Shown one piece after another: positions 38,276 to 48,580 of a stretch of DNA of 64,000 nt. Position numbers and translations under genes: made by a program. Source of the stretch: Pseudomonas hormoni (GTDB taxonomy: Bacteria > Pseudomonadota > Gammaproteobacteria > Pseudomonadales > Pseudomonadaceae); the NCBI RefSeq assembly GCF_018502625.1, contig NZ_CP075566.1, positions 2,361,001-2,425,000 on the forward strand, given 5' to 3'. Position 1 is the first letter of the stretch. Each line of letters starts with the position of its first letter. The notes under the pieces were generated by a model. The model searched no databases, was not told the DNA's origin, and saw only the letters and a program-made list of their open reading frames with translations.

Positions 38276-39898
38276 CTAGAAACTGAACCGCTGCAGAATT
38301 ACGCCCAGTCCGTCGGACATTGCCTTGAGTTTCTGGGTTGTGCTAACGATCCCGCCTTGGGCTGTGGCGTTCTCTTCCACGCTTTGCGCCACTCTTTCGA
38401 CGTTGCTGGCGACCTGTTCACTGGCGGCGCGTTGTTCCTGGAGCGACAACGAAATGAAACTGACGGCTGCCAGGGATTCGTCCAGTGCTCCCTTGATCCT
38501 GCCCATGGAAAGGCCCGCGCTTTCGACCAGTTGCTGGCCATGGGTCACGCGCTCACAGCCGGCGGCCATGCTGTCTTTTGCTTTGACCATGCCGCTTTGT
38601 ATGGCATTGACCAAGGCCACGATTTCCGTGGTGGATTGGGCGGTGCGGGCGGCCAGGCTGCGCACTTCATCGGCGACCACGGCGAAGCCGCGACCTTGCT
38701 CCCCCGCGCGTGCCGCTTCGATGGCGGCATTGAGGGCCAGGAGATTGGTCTGTTCGGCGATGCCCCGAATCACACCGACAATCAGGCTGATGTCGTTAGA
38801 CTGAATCGCCAGTTGATCGATGTCCGATGAGCTTTGTGCAACCAGATCGGCAATCTGGCTCATTTCCTGGATGGATGCTTGCATGACCTCCATGCCTTCG
38901 CTGGTGATTTCGCCCGCTTTCTGCGCGGTGCTCTGGGCCTGTCGAGCATTGTCGGCGATGTGAGTGATGCTGACGGAAAGCTCTTCTACCGTGGCCGCCA
39001 TGGAAGAGGCTGTCTCGCTTTGCATGGCGGCGCTGCTCAATCCTTGTTCGGAGGACGCAGACAATTGCAGCGCGGCACTCTCGATCTGCTCGGAGGCCTG
39101 GCTGATCTTGCCGATCATGTCGCTCAGGCTGTGGCGCATCGCCTGGACGGAGTGCAGCACGCCCGTCGACTGCTGTTGATCAAACTGTGTAGCGGCCAGT
39201 TTCCCTTGGGCGATGTTCGAACTGATGGCGGCAAGTTCTGCCGGTTCGGCACCGAGCTGGCGACTCAACAGTCGGGTGAACAAAAACGTGTAGGCCACGC
39301 CCGCGATCAACGCCAATGCCAGAATCAACAGGCTGAGCTGGAGACTGGAGGTATAGGCGATCTGGTTCTGCTCGAACTGGGACTTGGCCTCAACCAGTTG
39401 AACCTCGATCAACTCGGAAAACTTGGCTGACAAGGGATCGATCAGTGGATACAGCTGGTCTGTCGCGAAACGTGCGAGACCGGCGTTGTCGTTCTGGCGC
39501 AGCATGCCCTGCAGGTTTTGCAAGGGCCCGCGGGTGGCTTCCATCAGCGGGTTGATTTGCGCGATCAACCGGGTTTCTGCGGGGATCAGTGTTGTCGATT
39601 GGTACGCTTGCCACGTGTGATCGATTTCCCGCTGCGCTTGCTCTATCCGGCTCAATGATTCAGCGCTGGTGAAGTTGCCATTGCGTGCCTTGTGGGTGGC
39701 ATCGACGATGTCCACGGCGTACAGGTCAGCGATTTTTTTCAAGTCCCGCAGCGGCACGACTCGATCGAGGTACACGGTCTCCAGATTGTGTACAGCGGAT
39801 TGCATTCCCAAGAGTCCAAGCCCGCCGACACACAACAAACCCAGGAGCAAAGTGCTGGTGAGCACAAGCAGGTGAGTCCTGATTTTCCAGTTTTCCAT
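38276..39898 (-). CDS. Methyl-accepting chemotaxis protein
   Basis: A 540-residue inner-membrane chemoreceptor. It has an N-terminal helix (about 10-30), a periplasmic four-helix bundle of the 4HB_MCP type (about 35-185), a second helix (about 190-210), then HAMP and the signalling domain. The highly conserved hairpin tip reads [35 protein letters not shown] in essence. No C-terminal CheR-docking pentapeptide is seen. It sits next to the tetronate regulator, so a C4 sugar acid is a possible ligand, but the ligand domain is not diagnostic. Confidence 0.93.
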   Translation of the reverse strand: MENWKIRTHLLVLTSTLLLGLLCVGGLGLLGMQSAVHNLETVYLDRVVPLRDLKKIADLYAVDIVDATHKARNGNFTSAESLSRIEQAQREIDHTWQAYQSTTLIPAETRLIAQINPLMEATRGPLQNLQGMLRQNDNAGLARFATDQLYPLIDPLSAKFSELIEVQLVEAKSQFEQNQIAYTSSLQLSLLILALALIAGVAYTFLFTRLLSRQLGAEPAELAAISSNIAQGKLAATQFDQQQSTGVLHSVQAMRHSLSDMIGKISQASEQIESAALQLSASSEQGLSSAAMQSETASSMAATVEELSVSITHIADNARQAQSTAQKAGEITSEGMEVMQASIQEMSQIADLVAQSSSDIDQLAIQSNDISLIVGVIRGIAEQTNLLALNAAIEAARAGEQGRGFAVVADEVRSLAARTAQSTTEIVALVNAIQSGMVKAKDSMAAGCERVTHGQQLVESAGLSMGRIKGALDESLAAVSFISLSLQEQRAASEQVASNVERVAQSVEENATAQGGIVSTTQKLKAMSDGLGVILQRFSF

Positions 39899-40080
39899 AG
39901 TCCATAATTCCTGAGTCAGCTAGTCGATGGGCGATCGAGAGGTCAGCGTAAGCTGCAATGAAGGCACATTGGCATCATCTACGGAGATTAAGGAAAAAAA
40001 GATCGTGTGACCGGCGAGAATTTATGAATTTGCGACGTTTGATAACTACTCTGCTTGTTACCCCTGAGGGCTAAAGTCCC

Positions 40081-41868
40081 ATGAGCGATTCGGATGCTCC
40101 GCCCCCCGTTCCTGAACCGGGTCGGATTACGCGCAGGCATACTGGCGATCTAACCAGCTGGAGCCGTTGGATGCCGGGGCTGCGGACGTTGGGCCGCTAT
40201 AAGATGGCATGGTTGCAGCACGACATTGTGGCCGGACTCGTGCTCACCACCATGCTGGTGCCCGTCGGCATCGCCTACGCGGTGGCATCGGGGGTGCCCG
40301 GCATTTATGGCCTTTACGCGACCATTGTTCCATTGCTCGCTTATGCGTTATTCGGCCCCAGCCGAATCCTGGTGCTGGGGCCGGATTCCTCATTGGCAGC
40401 CGTCATTCTCGCTGTCGTTCTGCCGCTGTCCGGCGGCGACCCGCATCGCGCGATTGCCCTTGCCGGCATGATGGCGATCGTTTCGGGGACGGTGTGCATC
40501 CTGGCCGGCATAGCGCGGCTGGGTTTCGTCACCGAGTTGCTTTCCAAACCGATCCGTTATGGCTACATGAACGGCATTGCACTGACGGTGTTGATCAGTC
40601 AACTACCCAAGTTTTTCGGCTTTTCGATCGAAACCGACGGACCGTTGCGCAACCTGTGGGCCATTGCCACCTCGGTGATGGATGGAAAAACCAACTGGAC
40701 CACCTTCATGATCGGCGCGGCCACCGTGGCGGTCATCTTGTTGCTCAAGGACAAAAAACGCGTGCCCGGGATTCTGATCGCCGTGGCAGGAGCCACCGTC
40801 GCCGTTGGCGTGCTGGACCTTGCAGCCCACGATGTGGCGGTCCTCGGTTCTCTGCCCCAAGGCTTGCCTGCGTTTGCCATCCCCTGGATCAGCAGCGCCG
40901 ATATCGTTCCTGTGCTGATCGGGGGTTGCGCCGTTGCGCTGGTCTCGTTCGCCGACACCAGTGTGCTCTCGCGTGTCTATGCGGCGCGGACCCAGACCTA
41001 TGTCGACCCCAACCAGGAGATGGTAGGACTCGGCGTCGCCAACCTTGCCGGCGGTTTGTTCCAGGGCTTTCCCATCAGCAGCAGTTCGTCACGGACGCCC
41101 GTGGCCGAGGCCGCGGGCGCCCGAACCCAACTCACCGGCGTGGTGGGAGCGCTGGCTGTTGCTTTATTGCTTTTGTTTGCCCCGGATTTGCTGAAGAACC
41201 TGCCCACAAGCGCATTGGCGGCGGTGGTCATCGCATCGGCTATCGGCCTGATCGAAGTCGCCGACCTGCGACGGATTTATCGTATCCAGCGCTGGGAATT
41301 CTGGTTATCGATCGTTTGTACGGCAGGTGTGGCCGTATTCGGCGCCATCGAGGGCATTGGCCTGGCCATCGTCATAGCTGTGATCGAGTTTCTATGGGAT
41401 GCCTGGCGTCCGTATTCTGCGGTTCTGGGCCGCGCCAAAGGCATCCAGGGCTATCACGACATCACGCGTTATCCAGATGCGCATCTTATTCCCGGTCTGG
41501 TGCTGTTTCGCTGGGATGCCCCGTTGTTTTTTGCCAACGCAGAACTGTTCCATGACCGAGTGCTGGATGCCGTGGCGACATCGCCCACGCCGGTTCGTTG
41601 GCTGGTGGTCGCTGCGGAACCGGTCACCAGCGTGGATGTGACTTCCGCCGACATGCTGGCCGAACTGGACGAAACCTTGAACGCGGCTGGCATCACATTC
41701 TGCGTGGCCGAGATGAAGGACCCCGTCAAAGACAAGTTGAAGCGATTCGGACTTTTCGAGCGGTTTGGCGAAGCTGCGTTCTTTCCGACATTAGGCGTCG
41801 CCGTCAGCAGCTATCTAAAGGTCCATCCGGAGGACTGGAAGGAAGGGCAGGGCGAGGGTCGCGAGTAG
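40081..41868 (+). CDS. SulP-family anion transporter with STAS domain
   Basis: A 595-residue inner-membrane protein. About 14 helices (about residues 45-440) carry the SulP core, including DIVAGLVLTTMLVPVGIAYAVASGVPGIYGLY and LGVANLAGGLFQGFPISSSSSRTPV (given in part), followed by a cytoplasmic STAS domain (about 455-580, LVLFRWDAPLFFANAELFHDRV). SulP proteins move sulfate, bicarbonate or dicarboxylates; none can be chosen from sequence. ATG follows GAGGG. It stands alone, with a chemoreceptor upstream on the opposite strand and a convergent gene downstream. Confidence 0.92.
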   Translation: MSDSDAPPPVPEPGRITRRHTGDLTSWSRWMPGLRTLGRYKMAWLQHDIVAGLVLTTMLVPVGIAYAVASGVPGIYGLYATIVPLLAYALFGPSRILVLGPDSSLAAVILAVVLPLSGGDPHRAIALAGMMAIVSGTVCILAGIARLGFVTELLSKPIRYGYMNGIALTVLISQLPKFFGFSIETDGPLRNLWAIATSVMDGKTNWTTFMIGAATVAVILLLKDKKRVPGILIAVAGATVAVGVLDLAAHDVAVLGSLPQGLPAFAIPWISSADIVPVLIGGCAVALVSFADTSVLSRVYAARTQTYVDPNQEMVGLGVANLAGGLFQGFPISSSSSRTPVAEAAGARTQLTGVVGALAVALLLLFAPDLLKNLPTSALAAVVIASAIGLIEVADLRRIYRIQRWEFWLSIVCTAGVAVFGAIEGIGLAIVIAVIEFLWDAWRPYSAVLGRAKGIQGYHDITRYPDAHLIPGLVLFRWDAPLFFANAELFHDRVLDAVATSPTPVRWLVVAAEPVTSVDVTSADMLAELDETLNAAGITFCVAEMKDPVKDKLKRFGLFERFGEAAFFPTLGVAVSSYLKVHPEDWKEGQGEGRE

Positions 41869-41940
41869 ACAACGGTGCGTGCACGCTGTCGGAGCCGGCG
41901 CGGTAGTCCGGCCCCGACGCAATCGGGCTGGCAATCCCGG

Positions 41941-43977
41941 TCACTTGCGCACGTTCTGGTACAGCATCAACCTTGAGGTTTCATGCAAGCCGCGGGTCAG
42001 CTGCACCAGGCGCGTGAACTCTTCAGGGTTTTGCCGGGCCACGTTGTCCAGCGGCGTCCGTGAGGCCAGGTCGTGCAGCGTCGGCGAGCTGCCGTCGTGC
42101 TGCATCTGCACCATGTAGTGTTGAGTGACGCCCGCAATCAACGGGAACGTGCCTTCACGCAGCACCAACGGCACCACGCGTTCACCCTCGGGCGAAGGCT
42201 GCTGGATATCACGCCCCAGGCCGCTGTTGCGAAACTCAAGACCGGCCATACCCGCCACGGTTGGCAACAAGTCCACCAGACCGACGGCTTCCTTGACGGT
42301 CCGCGTGCCGAGCAGGCCCGGTGCGTGGATGATCATGGGCACCGCGTTGCTTTCCAGACCCAGTTGCTCATAAGCCGGTGCCAGGAAAGGGATCTGGGCG
42401 ATACGGGTGTTGTGGTCGCCAAACAGCACGAAAATGGTGTTGTCGTAATAACCACCTTCCTTGGCAATTTCCATCAAGCGTCCGATGTTGAAGTCCAGCA
42501 AGCGCACGGCGTTGTACTGCTCGACACTGCGCGACCCTGCGGCCTGAACTTCCGCGAGGGTAGGGTGCTTGACCTCGAATCCGTCATTGCTCTTGGGAAT
42601 CGTGAAGGGACGATGGTTGCCGGCCGTCTGCACATAGGCAAAGAACGGTTTGTCCTTGGGCAGTGCCTGCAGGATCTTGTCGGTTTCCTTGAACAGGTCG
42701 AGGTCTGAAATCCCCCAGACATCCACGACCGGGGATTGCCAGTCCCGCTCTTCGAGCAAACGAACCCCGTCGATACTTTGCCGAATCAAGGCGTTCATGT
42801 TGGCCCAACCGGAGTTGCCGCCAATGGTGTAGATCTTCTCGTAACCGGTGAAGGCATTGATCAATGTGTGCTGCTTGGTGATCAGCGGATTACGCGTCGC
42901 GGTTTCCTGTCGAGTGACGTCTGGAACCCCGCTGATGCTGGCCCATACGGTTTTTGCAGTCCCGGTGACCGGAACATAGAAGTGCTCGAAGAACCAGCTC
43001 TGCGTGGCCAGGCGATCGATATTGGGTGTCGGATTGATCGGGTTGCCATAGGCGCCGACGGCACTGGTACCCAGGGACTCAAGCATCACAAACATCACGT
43101 TCGGCGGCCGTGTGCTCGATACTTTGTAGGGTTGTGGCGATTGATGACGGACGAAATTCAGGGTTTGCGGGTCGGGCTGGTCGACCCCCAGGTACTTGGC
43201 AATCACGGCGTAGTGTTCACGCACCTGCGCTTCGTCATAGCGCGACTGGCCGACCTTGACCGTGTCGTAAAGGAAAATCACCGGGTTCAGGCCCAACGCA
43301 GCGACCTGGTTATTGCCGGAGAAGAACGCATCGCTCCAGCGCAATGGCACAGGGTTTTCAAGGTTCATGTTCTCGACACGGCCCAAAATACCCAGCAGCA
43401 CCAGCACGACCATCAACGCGCCACCCCATGTGGCGGAGAGCGGGTGGATGGCTTTGCGGGAGCGGTCCAGTGTCACGCGTTCCAGACGCACCAGGGCCAG
43501 CGTCACCAGTGCAACCGTTGCCAGCCACCCCAGTGAAATCCAGATGACCGGGTAGGTTTGCCAAACCATGTCACGGGAAATTTGCGCGTCTTCGATGAAG
43601 CGCAGCACGGTTGCGTTGATCCTTACGCCCAGGTAGGCGTAATGGCCAAAATCGACGATATAGATCAGCAGCAGGGCGCCCATGGCGGCTGACACATACA
43701 CACGTGCCAATCGACGAAGCAGGCGGCTACTGACAAGATTCCAACGCGGAATCCAGGCCAGCAACGCCAGTGGCAACATGACCAGGATGGCCAGGCGCAG
43801 ATCGAAACGAAAGCCGATGCCCAAGGTTTCGAGGACTGCATGGTCGTCGCTCAATGCTCTGGCGTCAAAACCGGAGAATCCGAAAAAGAACACCACCCGT
43901 AGCACTGCAAACAGCACAAACGCAATCGCTGTTGCGCCTAGCCAATAGTGCAAACGTCTTGATTGCAGCCAACCCAT
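41941..43977 (-). CDS. LTA-synthase-like membrane phosphoglycerol/phosphoethanolamine transferase (sulfatase fold)
   Basis: A 678-residue protein with about five N-terminal helices (to about residue 200) and a periplasmic alkaline-phosphatase/sulfatase-fold domain. Metal/catalytic landmarks are NVMFVMLESLGTSAVGAYG, the probable nucleophilic Thr in VTGTAKTVWAS, NSGWANM, and the late FVLFGDHNTR. Enzymes of this type transfer phosphoglycerol or phosphoethanolamine to lipids or glucans. The ATG at 43977 follows GGGGAACAGGG. It is downstream of a membrane protein and a sialidase-like gene on the same strand, with a 32-base gap. Confidence 0.87.
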   Translation of the reverse strand: MGWLQSRRLHYWLGATAIAFVLFAVLRVVFFFGFSGFDARALSDDHAVLETLGIGFRFDLRLAILVMLPLALLAWIPRWNLVSSRLLRRLARVYVSAAMGALLLIYIVDFGHYAYLGVRINATVLRFIEDAQISRDMVWQTYPVIWISLGWLATVALVTLALVRLERVTLDRSRKAIHPLSATWGGALMVVLVLLGILGRVENMNLENPVPLRWSDAFFSGNNQVAALGLNPVIFLYDTVKVGQSRYDEAQVREHYAVIAKYLGVDQPDPQTLNFVRHQSPQPYKVSSTRPPNVMFVMLESLGTSAVGAYGNPINPTPNIDRLATQSWFFEHFYVPVTGTAKTVWASISGVPDVTRQETATRNPLITKQHTLINAFTGYEKIYTIGGNSGWANMNALIRQSIDGVRLLEERDWQSPVVDVWGISDLDLFKETDKILQALPKDKPFFAYVQTAGNHRPFTIPKSNDGFEVKHPTLAEVQAAGSRSVEQYNAVRLLDFNIGRLMEIAKEGGYYDNTIFVLFGDHNTRIAQIPFLAPAYEQLGLESNAVPMIIHAPGLLGTRTVKEAVGLVDLLPTVAGMAGLEFRNSGLGRDIQQPSPEGERVVPLVLREGTFPLIAGVTQHYMVQMQHDGSSPTLHDLASRTPLDNVARQNPEEFTRLVQLTRGLHETSRLMLYQNVRK

Positions 43978-44009
43978 CCCTGTTCCCCTAATAAAAATGT
44001 CGTTGAATC

Positions 44010-44624
44010 TCAAACGGATCCGGAGTCTTTCACTGAGCCACGCCGCGTGTTTAGCCAGCCATACGTCCAGCGCACCGCAAGCATCAGCAGTGCCGCGCAG
44101 CAATACAGGCCCAGCAGCGGATCAACCAGGTAATCCCAATAGTTTTGCGAAGGTTTTATCCCGGCGATGAAAGCCAGGGTCGCACTGGCCAGCATTACGA
44201 CGGCCAGGTAACTGCGCAGGTAAAACAGACCTGCCGTGAGCAGTGCGACGAAGATCAGCATCGGGCGCGGGCTGAAGCCAAACCGGTAAGGGTCCAGATA
44301 GCTCAATCCCAGCGTCGCCGGATAGAGCACTAGCGCCATCGCGGCAAAGATGATCAACACGCCGGTTGCACCTTGCTGCGCAAACGGCAGTAAATTCAGT
44401 CGGCGTAAACAGCCCCACGCCATGAACACCAAGGTCGTGACCGCAAGGTCATCAATGTGGCTGCGTAAGTACGCAGCCAACGACAAGCCATCCAGCGGTA
44501 TGAAGCTGGCTGCCAGCAATGCGACCAACAGCGCGATCCGCGCGGCCCTCTTTAAACCAAACGAAGGCAGCAACAGGAAGATGATAATGGTGAAGCTGAT
44601 ATGGGCTTGCCACAGATTGATCAT
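44010..44624 (-). CDS. Multi-spanning membrane protein of unknown function
   Basis: A 204-residue inner-membrane protein with about six hydrophobic segments and few polar stretches; conserved domains are not recognisable by eye. The ATG at 44624 overlaps the stop of the upstream sialidase-like gene (ATGA). A basic, Ser/Arg-rich tail ends the protein. It lies between two envelope-directed enzymes in what looks like a single operon, so a role in surface glycan or lipid metabolism is inferred only from context. Confidence 0.8.
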   Translation of the reverse strand: MINLWQAHISFTIIIFLLLPSFGLKRAARIALLVALLAASFIPLDGLSLAAYLRSHIDDLAVTTLVFMAWGCLRRLNLLPFAQQGATGVLIIFAAMALVLYPATLGLSYLDPYRFGFSPRPMLIFVALLTAGLFYLRSYLAVVMLASATLAFIAGIKPSQNYWDYLVDPLLGLYCCAALLMLAVRWTYGWLNTRRGSVKDSGSV

Positions 44625-45940
44625 TTGGCACGCTCCGACAACCATGCATCGTTGAAGGTGACGTGCTTGATGAAGGTGTTGTTCCAGGAATAAACCAGGT
44701 GATACATACCGTCGGGACTTCGGATGAAGTACGGGTATTCATATTCGAAACTGCAGGCCTGGTCTTTGCAGACTCGGCTGTCTAGGTTGTTCAGGAACTG
44801 AGCCTCCAGCGGTTGGCGAAGTGCACCACTGGATCCGCGAAACTCTCTGCCGATGATTTCCTTGTACGCCTCGGGTGAAAACGTATCGCCCTCTGGGTCA
44901 GGTGATTTGTCGAGATCCCGCAGCGAGCGCCAATCATCCATTTTTGCGTCGGTACCATAAAGACTCAGTTTGAAGCGCCCGTCCTGCAAGTCATTGAGCG
45001 CCACCAGCAACCCGTGTTCGGGTGTTGCGATGGCCGCCAACGAAGAATTCGGATTCGAGGGGTCGAGCGGATAAGGCTCGCTCCAGGTTTGCCCGGCGTC
45101 TTCAGTGCGGGTCGCCAGCACACGGTGGTGGGTGTTGCCGGCATAGCGCAACAAGGCGATACCGCGCTGGCCATCCAGTGGAACGACCGTGGGTTGCAAT
45201 GAGTTATTGCCGTGGCTGATGCGGAATTTGTCGATCACATCACCGTCTGCGCTCAGGTACAGGTACTCGGCAAACTTGCCCAGAAATTCGTGATAGACCG
45301 GTAAGCCGATGGATCCGTCGGCATGGAACACCGGGGCCGAACGTACCAGGGTGCTGATATTCAGAAAGGGTGAGGTGATCAATTGGCGTGGCTCGGACCA
45401 CTGGCGACCATAGTCGTCAGAGACCATCACGTTGACCGCACTACCGGCCCAGCCCCCCATGGAGACGGACACGTAGAACAACCAGAGGCGGTTGTCCGGT
45501 GCGAGCGCAATGACCGGGTTACCCAATTTGCGTATGTATTTTCCAGTGCCCTGTTGGGTCGAATCCCGCGTCGCCAATACCTGTTCCGCGCCCCATTCGC
45601 CGGTTGCCGCGTCGAAGCGGGCAGAGCGCACCTGCACGTCGGCCGCACCCTCGCGAGTGCCGGCGAACCAGACCGCCATCAGGCTGCCGTCCGGCAAGGC
45701 GGTTACCGCCGAGGAATGCACGAAATCCACCAGCCCGGATGAGGCAAACCGACTGGTATAAATGGGTTGAGCGACTTGATCTGCCACAGCCCTCACCGGA
45801 TTCATCTGGGCAAAGGAAGCATGCTCGGGAGCGGGATGGGTGAACCAAGCGGTCGCAAAAAGGCAAGAGAGGGCAACATAAGCCCCGAAGGCAGGGAGGG
45901 TGGGTAGGTGGATGCGCATCATTGAGGCTGTGCATCTCAT
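44621..45940 (-). CDS. Sialidase/neuraminidase-like BNR-repeat protein
   Basis: A 439-residue (or about 432) protein with an N-terminal hydrophobic signal or anchor (LPAFGAYVALSCLFATAWF) and a six-bladed propeller typical of exo-alpha-sialidases. Asp-boxes are visible: SDDYGRQW and TEDAGQTW. An Arg-containing first strand and the late YEYPYFIRSPDGMYHLVYSW are also family-like. ATG codons at 45940, 45922 and 45919 are all possible and none has a good ribosome-binding site. The Pseudomonas substrate is unlikely to be host sialic acid; a self-made nonulosonic acid or other glycan is possible. Confidence 0.8.
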   Translation of the reverse strand: MRCTASMMRIHLPTLPAFGAYVALSCLFATAWFTHPAPEHASFAQMNPVRAVADQVAQPIYTSRFASSGLVDFVHSSAVTALPDGSLMAVWFAGTREGAADVQVRSARFDAATGEWGAEQVLATRDSTQQGTGKYIRKLGNPVIALAPDNRLWLFYVSVSMGGWAGSAVNVMVSDDYGRQWSEPRQLITSPFLNISTLVRSAPVFHADGSIGLPVYHEFLGKFAEYLYLSADGDVIDKFRISHGNNSLQPTVVPLDGQRGIALLRYAGNTHHRVLATRTEDAGQTWSEPYPLDPSNPNSSLAAIATPEHGLLVALNDLQDGRFKLSLYGTDAKMDDWRSLRDLDKSPDPEGDTFSPEAYKEIIGREFRGSSGALRQPLEAQFLNNLDSRVCKDQACSFEYEYPYFIRSPDGMYHLVYSWNNTFIKHVTFNDAWLSERAK

Positions 45941-46342
45941 GGCCAGGTCAGGCAGCTCAACCTATCACTTGTAGCTATAGGCTCGGTGTTTAGCGAGCTG
46001 CTGCTTTGTAAGCAAATGTTTGTAGCCTGTCATTCGAATCGGTACGCAGTAAAAACAGTCAATCTATCAATAGTTTGCAAGCCTCATTAGGCGTCAGACC
46101 GTTAATCGAAAATCTGGTTACCACGGTGGATGACTCGACTCACCCCCTCGGTACACTTGGAGGCCATCGGTAAGGCCAGTACCGGTTGGCGATAGTATTT
46201 GAAGTGCCAATTTTGCGGAAATACGACTAATTGATTGTTCACTACGACGAACAATCAATTCAAGTTATTGCCGTAGTCAGGGCGATAACTGCTGCCTACT
46301 GTGGAGGTGAAATTTAATTTCATTCACCGCAGCGAGACTGTC
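45941..46342. other. Regulatory spacer between sialidase-like gene and mmsA
   Basis: About 400 bases without a gene, relatively AT-rich. It contains the perfect palindrome at 46229-46260 and the mmsA leader. An SD-like TGGAGGTGA at 46301-46309 is not followed by a usable start within range. No other strong element was seen. Confidence 0.6.
46229..46260. promoter_or_regulatory. Palindromic operator upstream of mmsA, candidate LysR site
   Basis: AATTGATTGTTC and GAACAATCAATT form a perfect 12-bp inverted repeat around an 8-base spacer. The inner 22 bases (ATTGTTC-N8-GAACAAT, 46234-46255) recur with one arm change just before the lysR gene at 53061-53082. Size and symmetry suit a LysR dimer site. 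Confidence 0.65.
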
Positions 46343-47866
46343 ATGACCCATGTTATCGACAACAAAGAAATTGCCCAGTACATCCACGGCGCCCACGTCG
46401 TCGGCAGCGGTGTACGCACTCAACCCGTTTACAATCCGGCCACCGGCGCCGTCAGTAACCATGTGCGCCTGGGCACCTCGCAGGACGTAGACGCCGCAGT
46501 GGCCTCCGCCCAGGCTGCCTTTCCTGCCTGGTCGAACACGCCGCCCATCCGCCGTGCCCGGGTATTGTTCAAGTTTCTGGAACTGTTGAACCAGAACAAA
46601 GACGCACTGGCGCATCTGATCACTGCCGAACATGGCAAGGTCTTCACCGATGCTCAGGGCGAAGTGGCCCGTGGTATCGACATCGTTGAATTCTCTTGTG
46701 GCATTCCGCAATTGCTCAAGGGCGACTTCTCCGATCAGGTGTCCACCAACATGGACAACTGGACGCTACGCCAACCCTTGGGTGTCGTCGCCGGCATCAC
46801 GCCGTTTAACTTTCCGGTGATGGTACCGATGTGGATGTTCCCGGTGGCGATCGCGGCGGGCAACACCTTCATTCTCAAGCCAAGCCCGACCGATCCTAGC
46901 GCCAGTCTGTTCATGGCTGATTTGCTGAAGCAGGCTGGTTTGCCTGACGGCGTGTTCAACGTGGTTCAAGGCGACAAAGAGGCCGTGGATGCGTTGCTGG
47001 TCCACCCGGATGTGAAAGCGGTGTCCTTCGTCGGCTCCACGCCAATCGCCAATTACATCTACGAAACCGGTGCTCGCCACGGCAAGCGCGTGCAAGCCCT
47101 GGGCGGTGCGAAGAACCATATGGTGGTCATGCCTGACGCTGATGTCGATCAGGTCGTTGATGCACTGATCGGCGCGGGTTATGGCTCGGCAGGCGAACGC
47201 TGCATGGCGATCTCGGTTGCAGTGCTGGTCGGCGACGTGGCTGACAAAGTCATGCCAAAACTGCTGGAGCGTACCAAGGCCCTGAAGGTCCTCAACGGCA
47301 GCAACCTGGCGGCTGAAATGGGTCCGATCGTCACCCCGGCTGCCCATGCCCGTATTACCGGATATATCGAGCAAGGCATCAACGAAGGCGCGCAATTGCT
47401 CGTCGATGGCCGAAATTTCAATAGCGCGGACGCTGGCGAAGGCTGCGAGGAAGGCTTTTGGATGGGCGGCACCCTGTTCGACCATGTCACCCCGGATATG
47501 CGCATCTATAAAGAAGAAATCTTCGGCCCGGTGCTTGCGTGCATGCGCGTGCCTGATTTCGCTACTGCGGTGCAGTTGGTCAACGACCACGAGTTCGGTA
47601 ACGGCGTGGCCTGCTTCACCCGCGACGGCAACGTGGCACGTGAGTTCAGCCGTCGCATCCAGGTCGGCATGGTCGGCATCAACGTGCCGATCCCGGTGCC
47701 CATGGCCTGGCATGGCTTTGGCGGCTGGAAAAAGAGCCTGTTTGGGGACATGCATGCTTATGGAGAGGAGGGCGTACGCTTTTACACCAAGCAAAAATCC
47801 ATCATGCAGCGCTGGCCGGAAAGCATCGGCAAAGGTGCCGAGTTTGCGATGCCGACCGCGAAATAA
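46343..47866 (+). CDS. mmsA: CoA-acylating methylmalonate/malonate-semialdehyde dehydrogenase
   Basis: An aldehyde-dehydrogenase-family enzyme that converts (methyl)malonate semialdehyde with CoA and NAD to propionyl- or acetyl-CoA plus CO2. The 507 residues contain [30 protein letters not shown] and the nucleophilic Cys287 in [14 protein letters not shown] 46343 gives [16 protein letters not shown]. In context (GMC dehydrogenase, CoA-transferase, hydratase, decarboxylase-like tautomerase) the likely substrate is malonate semialdehyde, the role played by DddC of Halomonas. The classical mmsB partner is absent, which argues against a valine-only role. Confidence 0.92.
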   Translation: MTHVIDNKEIAQYIHGAHVVGSGVRTQPVYNPATGAVSNHVRLGTSQDVDAAVASAQAAFPAWSNTPPIRRARVLFKFLELLNQNKDALAHLITAEHGKVFTDAQGEVARGIDIVEFSCGIPQLLKGDFSDQVSTNMDNWTLRQPLGVVAGITPFNFPVMVPMWMFPVAIAAGNTFILKPSPTDPSASLFMADLLKQAGLPDGVFNVVQGDKEAVDALLVHPDVKAVSFVGSTPIANYIYETGARHGKRVQALGGAKNHMVVMPDADVDQVVDALIGAGYGSAGERCMAISVAVLVGDVADKVMPKLLERTKALKVLNGSNLAAEMGPIVTPAAHARITGYIEQGINEGAQLLVDGRNFNSADAGEGCEEGFWMGGTLFDHVTPDMRIYKEEIFGPVLACMRVPDFATAVQLVNDHEFGNGVACFTRDGNVAREFSRRIQVGMVGINVPIPVPMAWHGFGGWKKSLFGDMHAYGEEGVRFYTKQKSIMQRWPESIGKGAEFAMPTAK

Positions 47867-47919
47867 AGCCGCTGTTTCAACAGGAGGGATGCGAGCGTGA
47901 GAAATCAGTTGATTTATAA

Positions 47920-47938
47920 AGACGATCTGTCTATTAAT
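47920..47938. promoter_or_regulatory. Candidate TetR operator in tetR leader
   Basis: AGAC-GATCT-GTCT with flanking A/T, followed by ATTAAT, is an imperfect palindrome. The stretch ACGATCTGTCTATTAAT closely matches ACGATCGGTCTAATTAAT before the GMC gene. It ends 7 bases before the preferred tetR ATG, consistent with autoregulation. Confidence 0.5.
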
Positions 47939-47944
47939 CGACGC

Positions 47945-48580
47945 ATGACGAACATTACTGCTATCCCTCGCAAGCGCGGTCGCCCGGCGAAAGCCGCAGG
48001 CGACTTCCGGGAGACACGCGAAACCCTTTGCCGTGCCGGGGTTGCCGCCTTGACCGAGAAGGGGTTTTCGGCCACTGGCATTGACGAAATACTCAAGTCA
48101 GTCGGCGTGCCCAAAGGCTCCTTCTATCATTTCTTCGCGAGCAAGGAAGCGTACGGCAGTGAGCTGATCACGCTGTACGCCCGTTATTTCGTGCGCAAGC
48201 TTGATCGGTATCTGCTCGACGAGAGCCTGACACCGCTCAAGCGCATCGAAGCCTTTTGCCAAGAAGCAGAGCACGGCATGCAGCGATTCGATTTCCGCCG
48301 GGGTTGCCTCGTCGGTAACTTGGGACAGGAAATGGGAGCGTTGCCGGAAGCCTTTCGCGCACAACTGACCGATGTCCTTCTGGACTGGCAGGCCCGGTTC
48401 GAGCGCTGCCTGGACGAAGCCAAGGCAGCGGGCGAAATCTCCACGAATGCGGATAGCGCGCGTTTGGCGGCGTTTTTCTGGATTGGCTGGGAAGGTGCTG
48501 TTCTGCGCGCCAAGCTTGAGCGCAACGGCGAGCCGTTGCGGGTTTTTGCAGATATTTTTTTGATGAGCCTGAGGTCTTAG
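47945..48580 (+). CDS. TetR/AcrR-family regulator of the C3-acid cluster
   Basis: A 211-residue repressor with an N-terminal helix-turn-helix (RETRETLCRAGVAALTEKGFSATGIDEILKSVGVPKGSFYHFFASKEAYG, given as landmarks FSATGIDEIL and GSFYHFF) and a ligand domain. Two starts compete: GTG 47897 has AGGAGGG eight bases upstream, while ATG 47945 gives a normal TetR N-terminus and leaves the palindrome 47920-47938 in the leader. I prefer the ATG. A terminator overlaps the stop codon, so the GMC gene needs its own promoter. AcuR, which controls acrylate genes in Rhodobacter, is also a TetR protein. Confidence 0.82.
   Translation: MTNITAIPRKRGRPAKAAGDFRETRETLCRAGVAALTEKGFSATGIDEILKSVGVPKGSFYHFFASKEAYGSELITLYARYFVRKLDRYLLDESLTPLKRIEAFCQEAEHGMQRFDFRRGCLVGNLGQEMGALPEAFRAQLTDVLLDWQARFERCLDEAKAAGEISTNADSARLAAFFWIGWEGAVLRAKLERNGEPLRVFADIFLMSLRS

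Noticed and set aside
46343..47866. Assignment to valine degradation as part of mmsAB
   Set aside because: No 3-hydroxyisobutyrate dehydrogenase (mmsB) or AraC-type MmsR is adjacent; neighbours fit malonate semialdehyde better, though the enzyme may use both.
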